From positions 1 through 46,385 of the forward strand of contig JAMDEO010000163.1 in assembly GCA_023483915.1 (NCBI GenBank): DNA of 46,385 nt, written 5' to 3'. This document shows, piece after piece, positions 32,715 through 39,471 of the stretch. The DNA comes from Actinomycetota bacterium (GTDB lineage Bacteria; Actinomycetota; Thermoleophilia; RBG-16-64-13). Each line of letters starts with the position of its first letter. The first letter of the stretch is position 1. Below the pieces are notes generated by a model. The model searched no databases. It saw nothing but the letters and a program-made list of their open reading frames with translations, and had not been told where the DNA came from. A program made the translations under genes and the position numbers.

Positions 32715-33415
32715 CCCATACGTTTACGGCCGGATCGCCTCCGACCCGCGAAGATCGTGCTCTCTATCATGTAGAAAGCCGCGATCACTGCAAAGAGAAC
32801 GGCACTCGCGAGGGGACTGGCGAAGGCAATCATCGTAGCCGCCAAATACACCCAGGGCCCGGGCAGGTAGCTCCGGGTGATGCCCCGCACCGCAGAGGGA
32901 TCGGCGTTCTTTTCGAGCAGCCTTCTCCCGATCGCGGCGTATAACCAGAGCAGGTTGAAGAAAACGGCTATTACGGTGAGCGTCGCCCCGTAGAAGAGCG
33001 CAGCAGCTAGAGCATCAGCGCCGCGAAGATGTTCTGCAAGCAACTGCGTGGGGAAAGGCACGAAGGCCACAAGCAGCAACAACACCGTATTGATCATCAG
33101 CAGCGTACGATCAACCCGGGCAATCTGATGCATCACCAGATGGTGATTGACCCACATCACCCCGATGCTGAGGAAACTCACTGCATAGCCCGCGATGCCT
33201 GGCCAAGAGTGGATGATCGCGGGTCCCAGGGGAGAACCACTCACGCGGACACTCAAGATGAGAAGCGTTGCGGCGATGGCGAAGACTCCGTCGCTAAACG
33301 CCTCCAACCTCCCGGTGGTCATTACCGGTCGGACAACTTCTCCTTGCTCATCGTCAGAGACCGACCGCGAGGTCGTGGCTTCCGTACCCGGATTAGGCTC
33401 TGACACTGGGCCCAT
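32711..33415 (-). CDS. TMEM175-family (DUF1211) K+ channel-like protein
   Basis: A 234-residue protein with six hydrophobic helices. The family signature RLEAFSDGVFAIAATLLIL (around residues 36-54) is in helix 1; FSDG is the selectivity-filter helix of bacterial TMEM175 channels, which form tetramers of six-helix subunits and conduct potassium. VMWVNHHLVMHQIARVD in the middle is also typical. The first 34 residues are hydrophilic and may be cytoplasmic. A function as a potassium leak channel is inferred from the family. Confidence 0.85.
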   Translation of the reverse strand: MGPVSEPNPGTEATTSRSVSDDEQGEVVRPVMTTGRLEAFSDGVFAIAATLLILSVRVSGSPLGPAIIHSWPGIAGYAVSFLSIGVMWVNHHLVMHQIARVDRTLLMINTVLLLLVAFVPFPTQLLAEHLRGADALAAALFYGATLTVIAVFFNLLWLYAAIGRRLLEKNADPSAVRGITRSYLPGPWVYLAATMIAFASPLASAVLFAVIAAFYMIESTIFAGRRRSGRKRMG

Positions 33416-33546
33416 CGCTGCCTCCGCCGACCGAGAGATCGAATGGCTTCCGCAGCTGGTTAATTCCCAGACCCGAACAACGTCATGCCCCGAACATGGC
33501 CCGGTCTAGGCGCCCAGTCTCGTGGGCCAGGTCTGGTGCGCCCGGT

Positions 33547-33744
33547 CTAGCGCTTCCTGGGCTTGCGGGCCGCAGCCGCAAGCGGGGCCACCGCTATCCA
33601 CAGCGTGATCGTGATCAACATGGAGGTTGTGTAGCCGATGTCCGGGAGATCCAGCCTATGGGAGATGGGGTTCCAAAGAAGCATGAAGAACAAGGAGCTG
33701 AGAAAGAAACCGGGGATGGCCCCCAACATGTTGAAGTAACCCAT
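33547..33744 (-). CDS. Small two-helix membrane protein
   Basis: A 65-residue protein: GYFNMLGAIPGFFLSSLFFM is the first helix, then LLWNPISHRLDLPDIGYTT, a second helix MLITITLWIAVAPLAAAA and a basic tail KPRKR. GAGGAGG lies properly before ATG 33744, favouring it over the longer frame from 33825. No family recognised. Confidence 0.6.
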   Translation of the reverse strand: MGYFNMLGAIPGFFLSSLFFMLLWNPISHRLDLPDIGYTTSMLITITLWIAVAPLAAAARKPRKR

Positions 33745-33893
33745 CGCTTGCCTCCTCTTCGTTGCGGATTCACCGGGCCCGACCGGCCCGTACCCCAGCC
33801 TATTCCAGGCGCACGTGTTGCGCAAGAGACCTCGACCTCATACAACCCGACCTGCGCTCCCACGGGGACCGGCAGTGTTGTATGTTGAATGGC

Positions 33894-34028
33894 ATGATCG
33901 AACCAGAGATCAATTTCACGTCTGCCGGCCTGCGGCTCTCGGGAACCATGGCGATGCCCGTTGTCGAAGGCCCGTTCCTCGGCCTCCCCCTAATGTCGAC
34001 GCCTCTCTCGAGGCAGTACGGAAGGTAG
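33894..34028 (+). pseudogene. Possible N-terminal remnant of an alpha/beta hydrolase
   Basis: The frame reads MIEPEINFTSAGLRLSGTMA, then MPVVEGPFLGLPLM, and stops after 44 codons. It resembles the first two strands of alpha/beta hydrolases (F.s.G..L.gt..P.....P.vvl.HG), but the catalytic part is missing. TATGTT 7 nt before the ATG could be a -10. Nothing recognisable continues to 34170. A weak call; this entry also covers the gene-poor 33745-34170 stretch. Confidence 0.35.
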
Positions 34029-34170
34029 GGGTTCGGCGTAGAGAAGCCGGCTGCCGGCCCGCAGCGACGCTGATCGAAGGGGCACGGTCGGCCGATCCGG
34101 CATGGATGATCGAGGTCGAGGCAACGGCGGTCGCCTAGAATGCTGGCCAGGCAATGCGCCGGGCGGTTCT

Positions 34171-35982
34171 CTAACGAACAACCAGCAGGTTCGCGCTCCC
34201 CTCGTAGCCGCCCGCCTGCGCGTAGGCGTAGAGGTCGTCGGTCGCCGCCGGGAACAGAAGATCGGTGAAAGCAGCATTCAGCCATTCGGATACGGCCGCC
34301 TCAATGCCGGCCTGCGCCTGCGTGCGGTCGCTCGTGGTGTCCATCGTGAGGTTTTGCAGCTGGTATGACGTCATCTTCGGAATTATGCGAAGATCCCGGC
34401 CCTCCGCAGTGTTTTCCACATTGCCCCCGATCTCAACGCCAAAGTAGGCATCGGCACTGAAGGTTCCCGTCTGGGTCGTACCCTCGAAGATAACGCCATC
34501 GACGTGCCATCCACCTGGTCCGGTGCCTTTGAGAGAACCGTCCGGATTGATCGTTATCTCGGCCTCCCAGTTGATGCTCATTTCGCGCTTGGACTCGGCG
34601 TCAGAGCGGCGCATCATCACCTCGAGTCTCCAAGCGGAGACCTGGCCGGTCGTCGTCGTTGCCCCACCGCTCGCCCCAGTTGCAGGAGGCCCCGTTGTTC
34701 CGGAAGTTCCGCCCGAGCCCGGCGTCGTTCCCCCGCCCCCGGAGGTCGCAGGTGTGGAGGGCGGTGGCCCATCACTCCCCCCATTGGTCCCCGGCGGTCG
34801 TCCGAAGGTCTCGCCGGTATTGATGTTGATCACGGTGAAGTTGTTTATGACCACCGTGGTCTGTTGGATGATGATCACCGTCTGAGGGTTGAAGGTGGGC
34901 CATCTCGGTCCGGTGTAGGTGGGAGGCCGGCGAGAGGCAATGGGCGGAGTGAGGGGGTTGCCGCACTCGCAGCGTTTGCGCGGGACCCCGTAGCGATCGA
35001 CAAGGACGAGTTGCCCCGCCTGCAGCACGGACTGGCGCGGGGTGGGATGGCCGTTTCTATATCCGTAGTTGGTCACCCGGGTATCGCGGGTGAGAAGCAG
35101 CGGGGTAAGCTCGGCGAAATAGTCGCGCAACTGGCTGGGGGAAACGGTGGTCCCTCCGCTCCAGCGCAGGGTGGGGTCGCTGTTTAGGGCTTCGCAGAAG
35201 GCCCGGGCTTTGAGGGGGTTGCGCTCCAAGTAGGCCAGCTCTTGCTCCTTGTCGGCGATGAGCTTGCTTTTGGATCCGCCGTAGAGGGCCGGGGTATCTC
35301 CGGGATAGGAAGCAAGGACCACAGGCTGGGCGGCAACGGTGGGGGTGGTGGTCGACTGGGTCACCCCGGAGGAGGTCGAGCTCTGTGCACCCGAGGTGGG
35401 GGTGGCCGTTATGGGGGGAAGAGTGACGGCCGGGTTGGGGATGCTAAGGCTGGTTGTGGGAGCGGCGGTCACGAACTCCTCCCCGGTGAAGGATCCGGGG
35501 CCGGCCGATCCCACCGGCTCAAGGAGGATATCCCCTTCCCTCTGAAAGAAAGCCAGTTCCTCGAGGGCGCTCGTAACCGAGCTGCCCGCCCCATACCAGA
35601 TGCCGAAGTAGGCCCCGAGACCGGCGCCTATGAGCACAACGACGATGACCGGGATAAGCCACAAGAGCAGGCGGGAACGCCCGGCCGGGGCGGGAGCCGC
35701 GGCAGCTGCAACCGGCGGAGCCGGGGGCGGGTAGGCATAGGAAGGGGGAACCGAGGGCGGGACCGATGGGAGAACCGAAGGAGCCGCAGGGGAGAAGAGT
35801 CCCGGGAGGTGCCCGGCCGGATGCCACTCGGCCCGTTGTTCGCTTCTTATGAGATCGTCGGAGGCGACAAGACCGCTACGGGCAAGGGAGACCAGCTCTT
35901 CCCAGGAGACGGGGCCCACCTGTTCGCCCGGAGGTCCGCCCAGCTTTGAGTAGTACCAGCCGGAACCCGCGTCGAGACTCAT
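34171..35982 (-). CDS. GYF_2/DUF6777-type single-pass membrane protein, copy A
   Basis: A 603-residue protein: N-terminal GYF_2 domain (about 8-60, GWYYSKLGGPPGEQVGPVSW), a Pro-rich linker (65-100), one membrane helix (about 104-127, LLLWLIPVIVVVLIGAGLGA) and a long extracytoplasmic region containing a DUF6777-like part (about 145-370, with YLERNPLKARAFCEALNSD and YFAELTPLLLTRDTRVTNYG). Residues about 6-408 match copy B throughout. The C-terminal 195 residues are unique: a Gly/Thr-rich linker, then a beta-rich domain (WRLEVMMRRSDAESKREMSI, SYQLQNLTMDTTSD, PAATDDLYAYAQAGGYEGSA). The ATG at 35982 shares one base with copy B's stop (TGATG), so it is translated by coupling. Possibly a surface binding or adhesion protein; function unknown. 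Confidence 0.82.
   Translation of the reverse strand: MSLDAGSGWYYSKLGGPPGEQVGPVSWEELVSLARSGLVASDDLIRSEQRAEWHPAGHLPGLFSPAAPSVLPSVPPSVPPSYAYPPPAPPVAAAAAPAPAGRSRLLLWLIPVIVVVLIGAGLGAYFGIWYGAGSSVTSALEELAFFQREGDILLEPVGSAGPGSFTGEEFVTAAPTTSLSIPNPAVTLPPITATPTSGAQSSTSSGVTQSTTTPTVAAQPVVLASYPGDTPALYGGSKSKLIADKEQELAYLERNPLKARAFCEALNSDPTLRWSGGTTVSPSQLRDYFAELTPLLLTRDTRVTNYGYRNGHPTPRQSVLQAGQLVLVDRYGVPRKRCECGNPLTPPIASRRPPTYTGPRWPTFNPQTVIIIQQTTVVINNFTVININTGETFGRPPGTNGGSDGPPPSTPATSGGGGTTPGSGGTSGTTGPPATGASGGATTTTGQVSAWRLEVMMRRSDAESKREMSINWEAEITINPDGSLKGTGPGGWHVDGVIFEGTTQTGTFSADAYFGVEIGGNVENTAEGRDLRIIPKMTSYQLQNLTMDTTSDRTQAQAGIEAAVSEWLNAAFTDLLFPAATDDLYAYAQAGGYEGSANLLVVR
34759..35968. repeat. 1.21-kb direct repeat, copy A
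   Basis: 1210 bp repeated at 36471-37680 with a constant offset of 1712 bp. Overlapping reading frames on both strands translate identically, and I saw no mismatch in the parts compared by eye. It encodes the shared N-terminal 400 residues; the repeat ends exactly where the proteins diverge. Confidence 0.93.
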
Positions 35983-37697
35983 CACTGCGGAGTGGGGTCG
36001 GGAAGTGGCACAGGCTGCGTTTCTACCCCGTTCCAACTCAGCACCGTCAACCTGATGTTGCAGTCCCCGGGGTGAGTTGTGGAATACTCGTCAACAGTCC
36101 AGGTGTGGGTCTGACCGTCCGGTATATCGATGGTCTCCGACCGTTCATAGGGTACATCGATATGCCAGTAGTAGGCGTCTACGGTGATGGGACCCTTCAA
36201 TTCAGCGGTATCTCCGCCGTGCCACATCTCGAGCTTGTTCCCTTCCACGCGATCGATGTTGTTGCTGCTCACGATGTAGTTCTCAATGGCAAGCCGGTCT
36301 ATCTGCGTCGTCGGAGTGGTCGACGGAGGCACGGTGGACGCAGTTGTCGGGGGAGCGGTCGTGGGAGGCGCGGTCCCTGTCGTCGTTGGGATTTCGCCGG
36401 TTCCCCAGTTCATGCCCATGGAGCCGGTTGACCCTGTGGAGCCCGGGGTGGAGGAGTTCTCACCCATGCTGGGCGGTGGCCCATCACTCCCCCCATTGGT
36501 CCCCGGCGGTCGTCCGAAGGTCTCGCCGGTATTGATGTTGATCACGGTGAAGTTGTTTATGACCACCGTGGTCTGTTGGATGATGATCACCGTCTGAGGG
36601 TTGAAGGTGGGCCATCTCGGTCCGGTGTAGGTGGGAGGCCGGCGAGAGGCAATGGGCGGAGTGAGGGGGTTGCCGCACTCGCAGCGTTTGCGCGGGACCC
36701 CGTAGCGATCGACAAGGACGAGTTGCCCCGCCTGCAGCACGGACTGGCGCGGGGTGGGATGGCCGTTTCTATATCCGTAGTTGGTCACCCGGGTATCGCG
36801 GGTGAGAAGCAGCGGGGTAAGCTCGGCGAAATAGTCGCGCAACTGGCTGGGGGAAACGGTGGTCCCTCCGCTCCAGCGCAGGGTGGGGTCGCTGTTTAGG
36901 GCTTCGCAGAAGGCCCGGGCTTTGAGGGGGTTGCGCTCCAAGTAGGCCAGCTCTTGCTCCTTGTCGGCGATGAGCTTGCTTTTGGATCCGCCGTAGAGGG
37001 CCGGGGTATCTCCGGGATAGGAAGCAAGGACCACAGGCTGGGCGGCAACGGTGGGGGTGGTGGTCGACTGGGTCACCCCGGAGGAGGTCGAGCTCTGTGC
37101 ACCCGAGGTGGGGGTGGCCGTTATGGGGGGAAGAGTGACGGCCGGGTTGGGGATGCTAAGGCTGGTTGTGGGAGCGGCGGTCACGAACTCCTCCCCGGTG
37201 AAGGATCCGGGGCCGGCCGATCCCACCGGCTCAAGGAGGATATCCCCTTCCCTCTGAAAGAAAGCCAGTTCCTCGAGGGCGCTCGTAACCGAGCTGCCCG
37301 CCCCATACCAGATGCCGAAGTAGGCCCCGAGACCGGCGCCTATGAGCACAACGACGATGACCGGGATAAGCCACAAGAGCAGGCGGGAACGCCCGGCCGG
37401 GGCGGGAGCCGCGGCAGCTGCAACCGGCGGAGCCGGGGGCGGGTAGGCATAGGAAGGGGGAACCGAGGGCGGGACCGATGGGAGAACCGAAGGAGCCGCA
37501 GGGGAGAAGAGTCCCGGGAGGTGCCCGGCCGGATGCCACTCGGCCCGTTGTTCGCTTCTTATGAGATCGTCGGAGGCGACAAGACCGCTACGGGCAAGGG
37601 AGACCAGCTCTTCCCAGGAGACGGGGCCCACCTGTTCGCCCGGAGGTCCGCCCAGCTTTGAGTAGTACCAGCCGGAACCCAGAGGCCCGGTGTTCAT
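35982..37697 (-). CDS. GYF_2/DUF6777-type single-pass membrane protein, copy B
   Basis: A 571-residue protein with the same order: GYF_2 (9-60), Pro-rich linker, membrane helix 105-128, DUF6777-like extracytoplasmic region and the IIIQQTTVVINNFTVINI strand repeat. After residue 409 the sequence differs from copy A: a Thr/Pro-rich linker, then a C-terminal domain of about 110 residues (DRLAIENYIVSSNNIDRVEG, ITVDAYYWHIDVPYERSETI, TTHPGDCNIRLTVLSWNG) that looks like a beta sandwich. The cytoplasmic GYF_2 domain would bind proline-rich partners. A near-consensus promoter and GGGGGAG ribosome site precede it; copy A follows in the same transcript. Confidence 0.82.
   Translation of the reverse strand: MNTGPLGSGWYYSKLGGPPGEQVGPVSWEELVSLARSGLVASDDLIRSEQRAEWHPAGHLPGLFSPAAPSVLPSVPPSVPPSYAYPPPAPPVAAAAAPAPAGRSRLLLWLIPVIVVVLIGAGLGAYFGIWYGAGSSVTSALEELAFFQREGDILLEPVGSAGPGSFTGEEFVTAAPTTSLSIPNPAVTLPPITATPTSGAQSSTSSGVTQSTTTPTVAAQPVVLASYPGDTPALYGGSKSKLIADKEQELAYLERNPLKARAFCEALNSDPTLRWSGGTTVSPSQLRDYFAELTPLLLTRDTRVTNYGYRNGHPTPRQSVLQAGQLVLVDRYGVPRKRCECGNPLTPPIASRRPPTYTGPRWPTFNPQTVIIIQQTTVVINNFTVININTGETFGRPPGTNGGSDGPPPSMGENSSTPGSTGSTGSMGMNWGTGEIPTTTGTAPPTTAPPTTASTVPPSTTPTTQIDRLAIENYIVSSNNIDRVEGNKLEMWHGGDTAELKGPITVDAYYWHIDVPYERSETIDIPDGQTHTWTVDEYSTTHPGDCNIRLTVLSWNGVETQPVPLPDPTPQ
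36471..37680. repeat. 1.21-kb direct repeat, copy B
   Basis: Partner of 34759-35968. Left border GGGCGGTGGCCC, right border CCGGAACCC. Homologous recombination between the copies would remove 1712 bp and join copy B's start to copy A's C-terminal domain. Confidence 0.93.
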
Positions 37698-37750
37698 GAC
37701 TCCCCCAACTCCTTCGGAGTAGTGCGGTCATTGCCTGTGCGCTCAAACCT

Positions 37751-37778
37751 AGTATAAGACCGAAAATCGCACGGTCAA
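37751..37778 (-). promoter_or_regulatory. Promoter and palindrome of the copy B/A operon
   Basis: Minus strand: TTGACC (37778-37773), a 16-nt spacer and TATACT (37756-37751), near consensus and about 55 nt before the copy B start. GACCG (37758-37762) and CGGTC (37772-37776) form an inverted repeat inside the spacer and -35, a typical repressor position. Confidence 0.7.
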
Positions 37779-37925
37779 CACGCAGTTGGCGGGACGCAAG
37801 CCGGACCTGCAGAAGATGATGTTCACGGGAGACCGGGACACAGCCGAACCCTGCGACGCTGGAGCGCGGGTCACATGATGAACGGCGCCGCAGGTCATTT
37901 CGGCTTGGACATCGCGGAACCGCCG

Positions 37926-38699
37926 TCAGACCAGGTGAGTTTCCTCGGCGATTGTCTTCACTCGCGCGGCCAACTCGGGCGCAGAATCGTACACAGCTGC
38001 GCTCTCCATGTCGGCCTCCACGACGCGATCGTCACGGGGCAGCCAACCGGCCAAGTCCAGCCCATGGAGATGCGAACGGATGAAAGCCAGATCCTCTTCG
38101 CTGCGGACCTTGTTGGCGACGCCCCAGACGGCTTTGATCCCGAGATCCCGAGCCAGTCGGGCGATGTCCAAGCCCACCGTGATGCTGCGCTGCCCCGGCT
38201 CCACCACTACGAACATCACATCAACCGAGGCCGCCGTGCCGCGTCCTAAGTGCTCGAGGCCGGCCACCATGTCAAGCAGAACTGTTTCCCGCTCGCGGAG
38301 CAACAAGTGAGTGACGAGCGCCTTGACCAGGCTGTTCTCGGGACACACGCACCCCGCGCCCGCGCCTTTGACGGTGCCCATCATCAGCAGATGCAGGCCT
38401 CGATGTGCAACCGAGAACCTACTGGGAATATCATCGACCCGGGGATTGAGGCGGAAATATGCGCCGGATTCGCCCGGACGCGCCCCCGTCCGTTCCTCGA
38501 TGAGGTCTCTCATTTCAACGATCGGGACCAGTTGCGCCATAAGTTCCTCTGGGAAACCCAGAACCTGGCCCAAAGTGGGGTTGGGATCGGCGTCTATCGC
38601 GTACACTTTCTGTCCCGCGGCCGCTAAAACATAGGCCAACACACCGCTGAAGGTCGTCTTTCCGACTCCACCCTTCCCTGCTACCGCGATCTTAGCCAT
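37926..38699 (-). CDS. cooC: CooC-type nickel insertion ATPase for CODH/ACS
   Basis: A 257-residue deviant Walker-A ATPase of the MinD/CooC family: MAKIAVAGKGGVGKTTFSG, IDADPNPTLGQVLGF and the CXC metal site GAGCVCPEN that holds nickel or zinc between two subunits. CooC uses ATP to help insert nickel into the C-cluster of CODH (AcsF-type members serve ACS). ATG 38699 lies inside the upstream gene's stop region; a GTG at 38711, with GGGAG just before it, is the alternative start. It is divergent from the cooS-acs operon. Confidence 0.93.
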   Translation of the reverse strand: MAKIAVAGKGGVGKTTFSGVLAYVLAAAGQKVYAIDADPNPTLGQVLGFPEELMAQLVPIVEMRDLIEERTGARPGESGAYFRLNPRVDDIPSRFSVAHRGLHLLMMGTVKGAGAGCVCPENSLVKALVTHLLLRERETVLLDMVAGLEHLGRGTAASVDVMFVVVEPGQRSITVGLDIARLARDLGIKAVWGVANKVRSEEDLAFIRSHLHGLDLAGWLPRDDRVVEADMESAAVYDSAPELAARVKTIAEETHLV

Positions 38700-38934
38700 C
38701 TGATTCTTCACTCTCTCCCTTGAGGGCCTTCCATCGCTCCTCCCCCAGACACTCCCGCGCCTTCACGCACCACTCGATGCAGGAAGGCATCTTCTCTTTG
38801 TAGACTACCTCCCCGCAGCCACACTTCGCCCGGGTCTCGTCTGAGAACATCTCGACTTCGCTCCCGCACTTGGGGCACCTGTGCAGCGATATGCGAAGGG
38901 ATCTACCATCTTGTCCGGGGCATCGAGCCGACAT
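38692..38934 (-). CDS. Small cysteine-rich zinc-ribbon protein
   Basis: An 80-residue protein with CPKC and CGC knuckles (Cys20, 23, 38, 40) forming a probable zinc ribbon, then the motif PSCIEWCVKARECLGEERW. The C...WC...EC..G tail also occurs in regulatory and HD-domain proteins of anaerobes. AGGAGGAGG lies before ATG 38934. The gene overlaps cooC, so it belongs to the nickel-maturation transcript. Its role is unknown; metal handling or sensing is inferred from position. Confidence 0.75.
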   Translation of the reverse strand: MSARCPGQDGRSLRISLHRCPKCGSEVEMFSDETRAKCGCGEVVYKEKMPSCIEWCVKARECLGEERWKALKGESEESDG

Positions 38935-38983
38935 ACCAAACCTCCTCCTTTGATCACAGTCCCGTGCAAGCCAATCGTTTTGC

Positions 38984-39013
38984 TTGTCACAGTCTCGAAA
39001 TCCCTGGTATTTT
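38984..39013 (+). promoter_or_regulatory. Candidate promoter of the CODH/ACS operon
   Basis: TTGTCA (38984-38989), an 18-nt spacer and TATTTT (39008-39013), oriented toward the HMA-like gene and cooS. Predicted start near 39020, with a leader of about 90 nt containing the palindrome at 39032. Confidence 0.5.
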
Positions 39014-39031
39014 GGCGGTAGCCGCGCGTAT

Positions 39032-39048
39032 CTGGTATACCCTACCAG
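39032..39048. promoter_or_regulatory. Palindromic operator candidate upstream of the CODH/ACS operon
   Basis: CTGGTA-N5-TACCAG is a perfect inverted repeat. Another CTGGTA (39004-39009) lies 28 bp upstream. Both surroundings contain TGGCGG with similar spacing (39013-39018 and 39053-39058), as expected of repeated binding sites for one regulator. The regulator is not identified. Confidence 0.55.
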
Positions 39049-39108
39049 GTACTGGCGGCAAACTACCTTGTAGCCGACCCAGTTTCCGTCTACGAAAGGC
39101 GTGCGCAA

Positions 39109-39441
39109 ATGAGAGATGTTGTCATCGATGTACCGGCCATGTACGCGGATCACCACGTATTGAAGGTCCGTGAAGTGCTCTCCGGCATCGAGGGGGTAAG
39201 CGATGTCCAGGCGAGCGCTGCCCGCCGTAAGGTGGCAGTTCACTTCGATGCGAACAAGACCTCTGTCGAGAGTATCGGCGATGTTCTGGCCACGGCCGGT
39301 TACGCACCCGGTCAGGCTGCAACGATCTCGGACCACCCCAAAAGACACGAGGACGGGTCTCCTTGGTATTCGGTTCTTGATCGCAAGACAACCACTGAAC
39401 GTAAAGACCGAGAGATGGCGGGCGACTTCCGCCGCTATTAA
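39109..39441 (+). CDS. HMA-fold protein lacking the CxxC metal site
   Basis: A 110-residue protein. Residues 1-70 have the HMA fold (VVIDVPAMYADHHVLKVREV, LSGIEGVSDVQAS, VESIGDVLATAGYAP), but the usual M-x-C-x-x-C is M-Y-A-D-H-H, with Ala13 and His16 at the cysteine positions and a second His at 15. The C-terminal 40 residues are polar with no known domain. It is the first gene before cooS (30 nt gap), so a nickel-binding or CODH-partner role is inferred. AAAGG at 39095-39099 is the ribosome site. Confidence 0.7.
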   Translation: MRDVVIDVPAMYADHHVLKVREVLSGIEGVSDVQASAARRKVAVHFDANKTSVESIGDVLATAGYAPGQAATISDHPKRHEDGSPWYSVLDRKTTTERKDREMAGDFRRY

Positions 39442-39471
39442 GACAGCAACGGCTCTGAAGGGGAAAGACAG

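Noticed and set aside
35242-35949. 235-residue plus-strand open frame inside the direct repeat, also present at 36954-37661
   Set aside because: It is antisense to the GYF_2/DUF6777-type genes, has Gly/Arg-rich low-complexity translation, and appears twice only because the repeat does. It is a shadow of GC-rich coding DNA.
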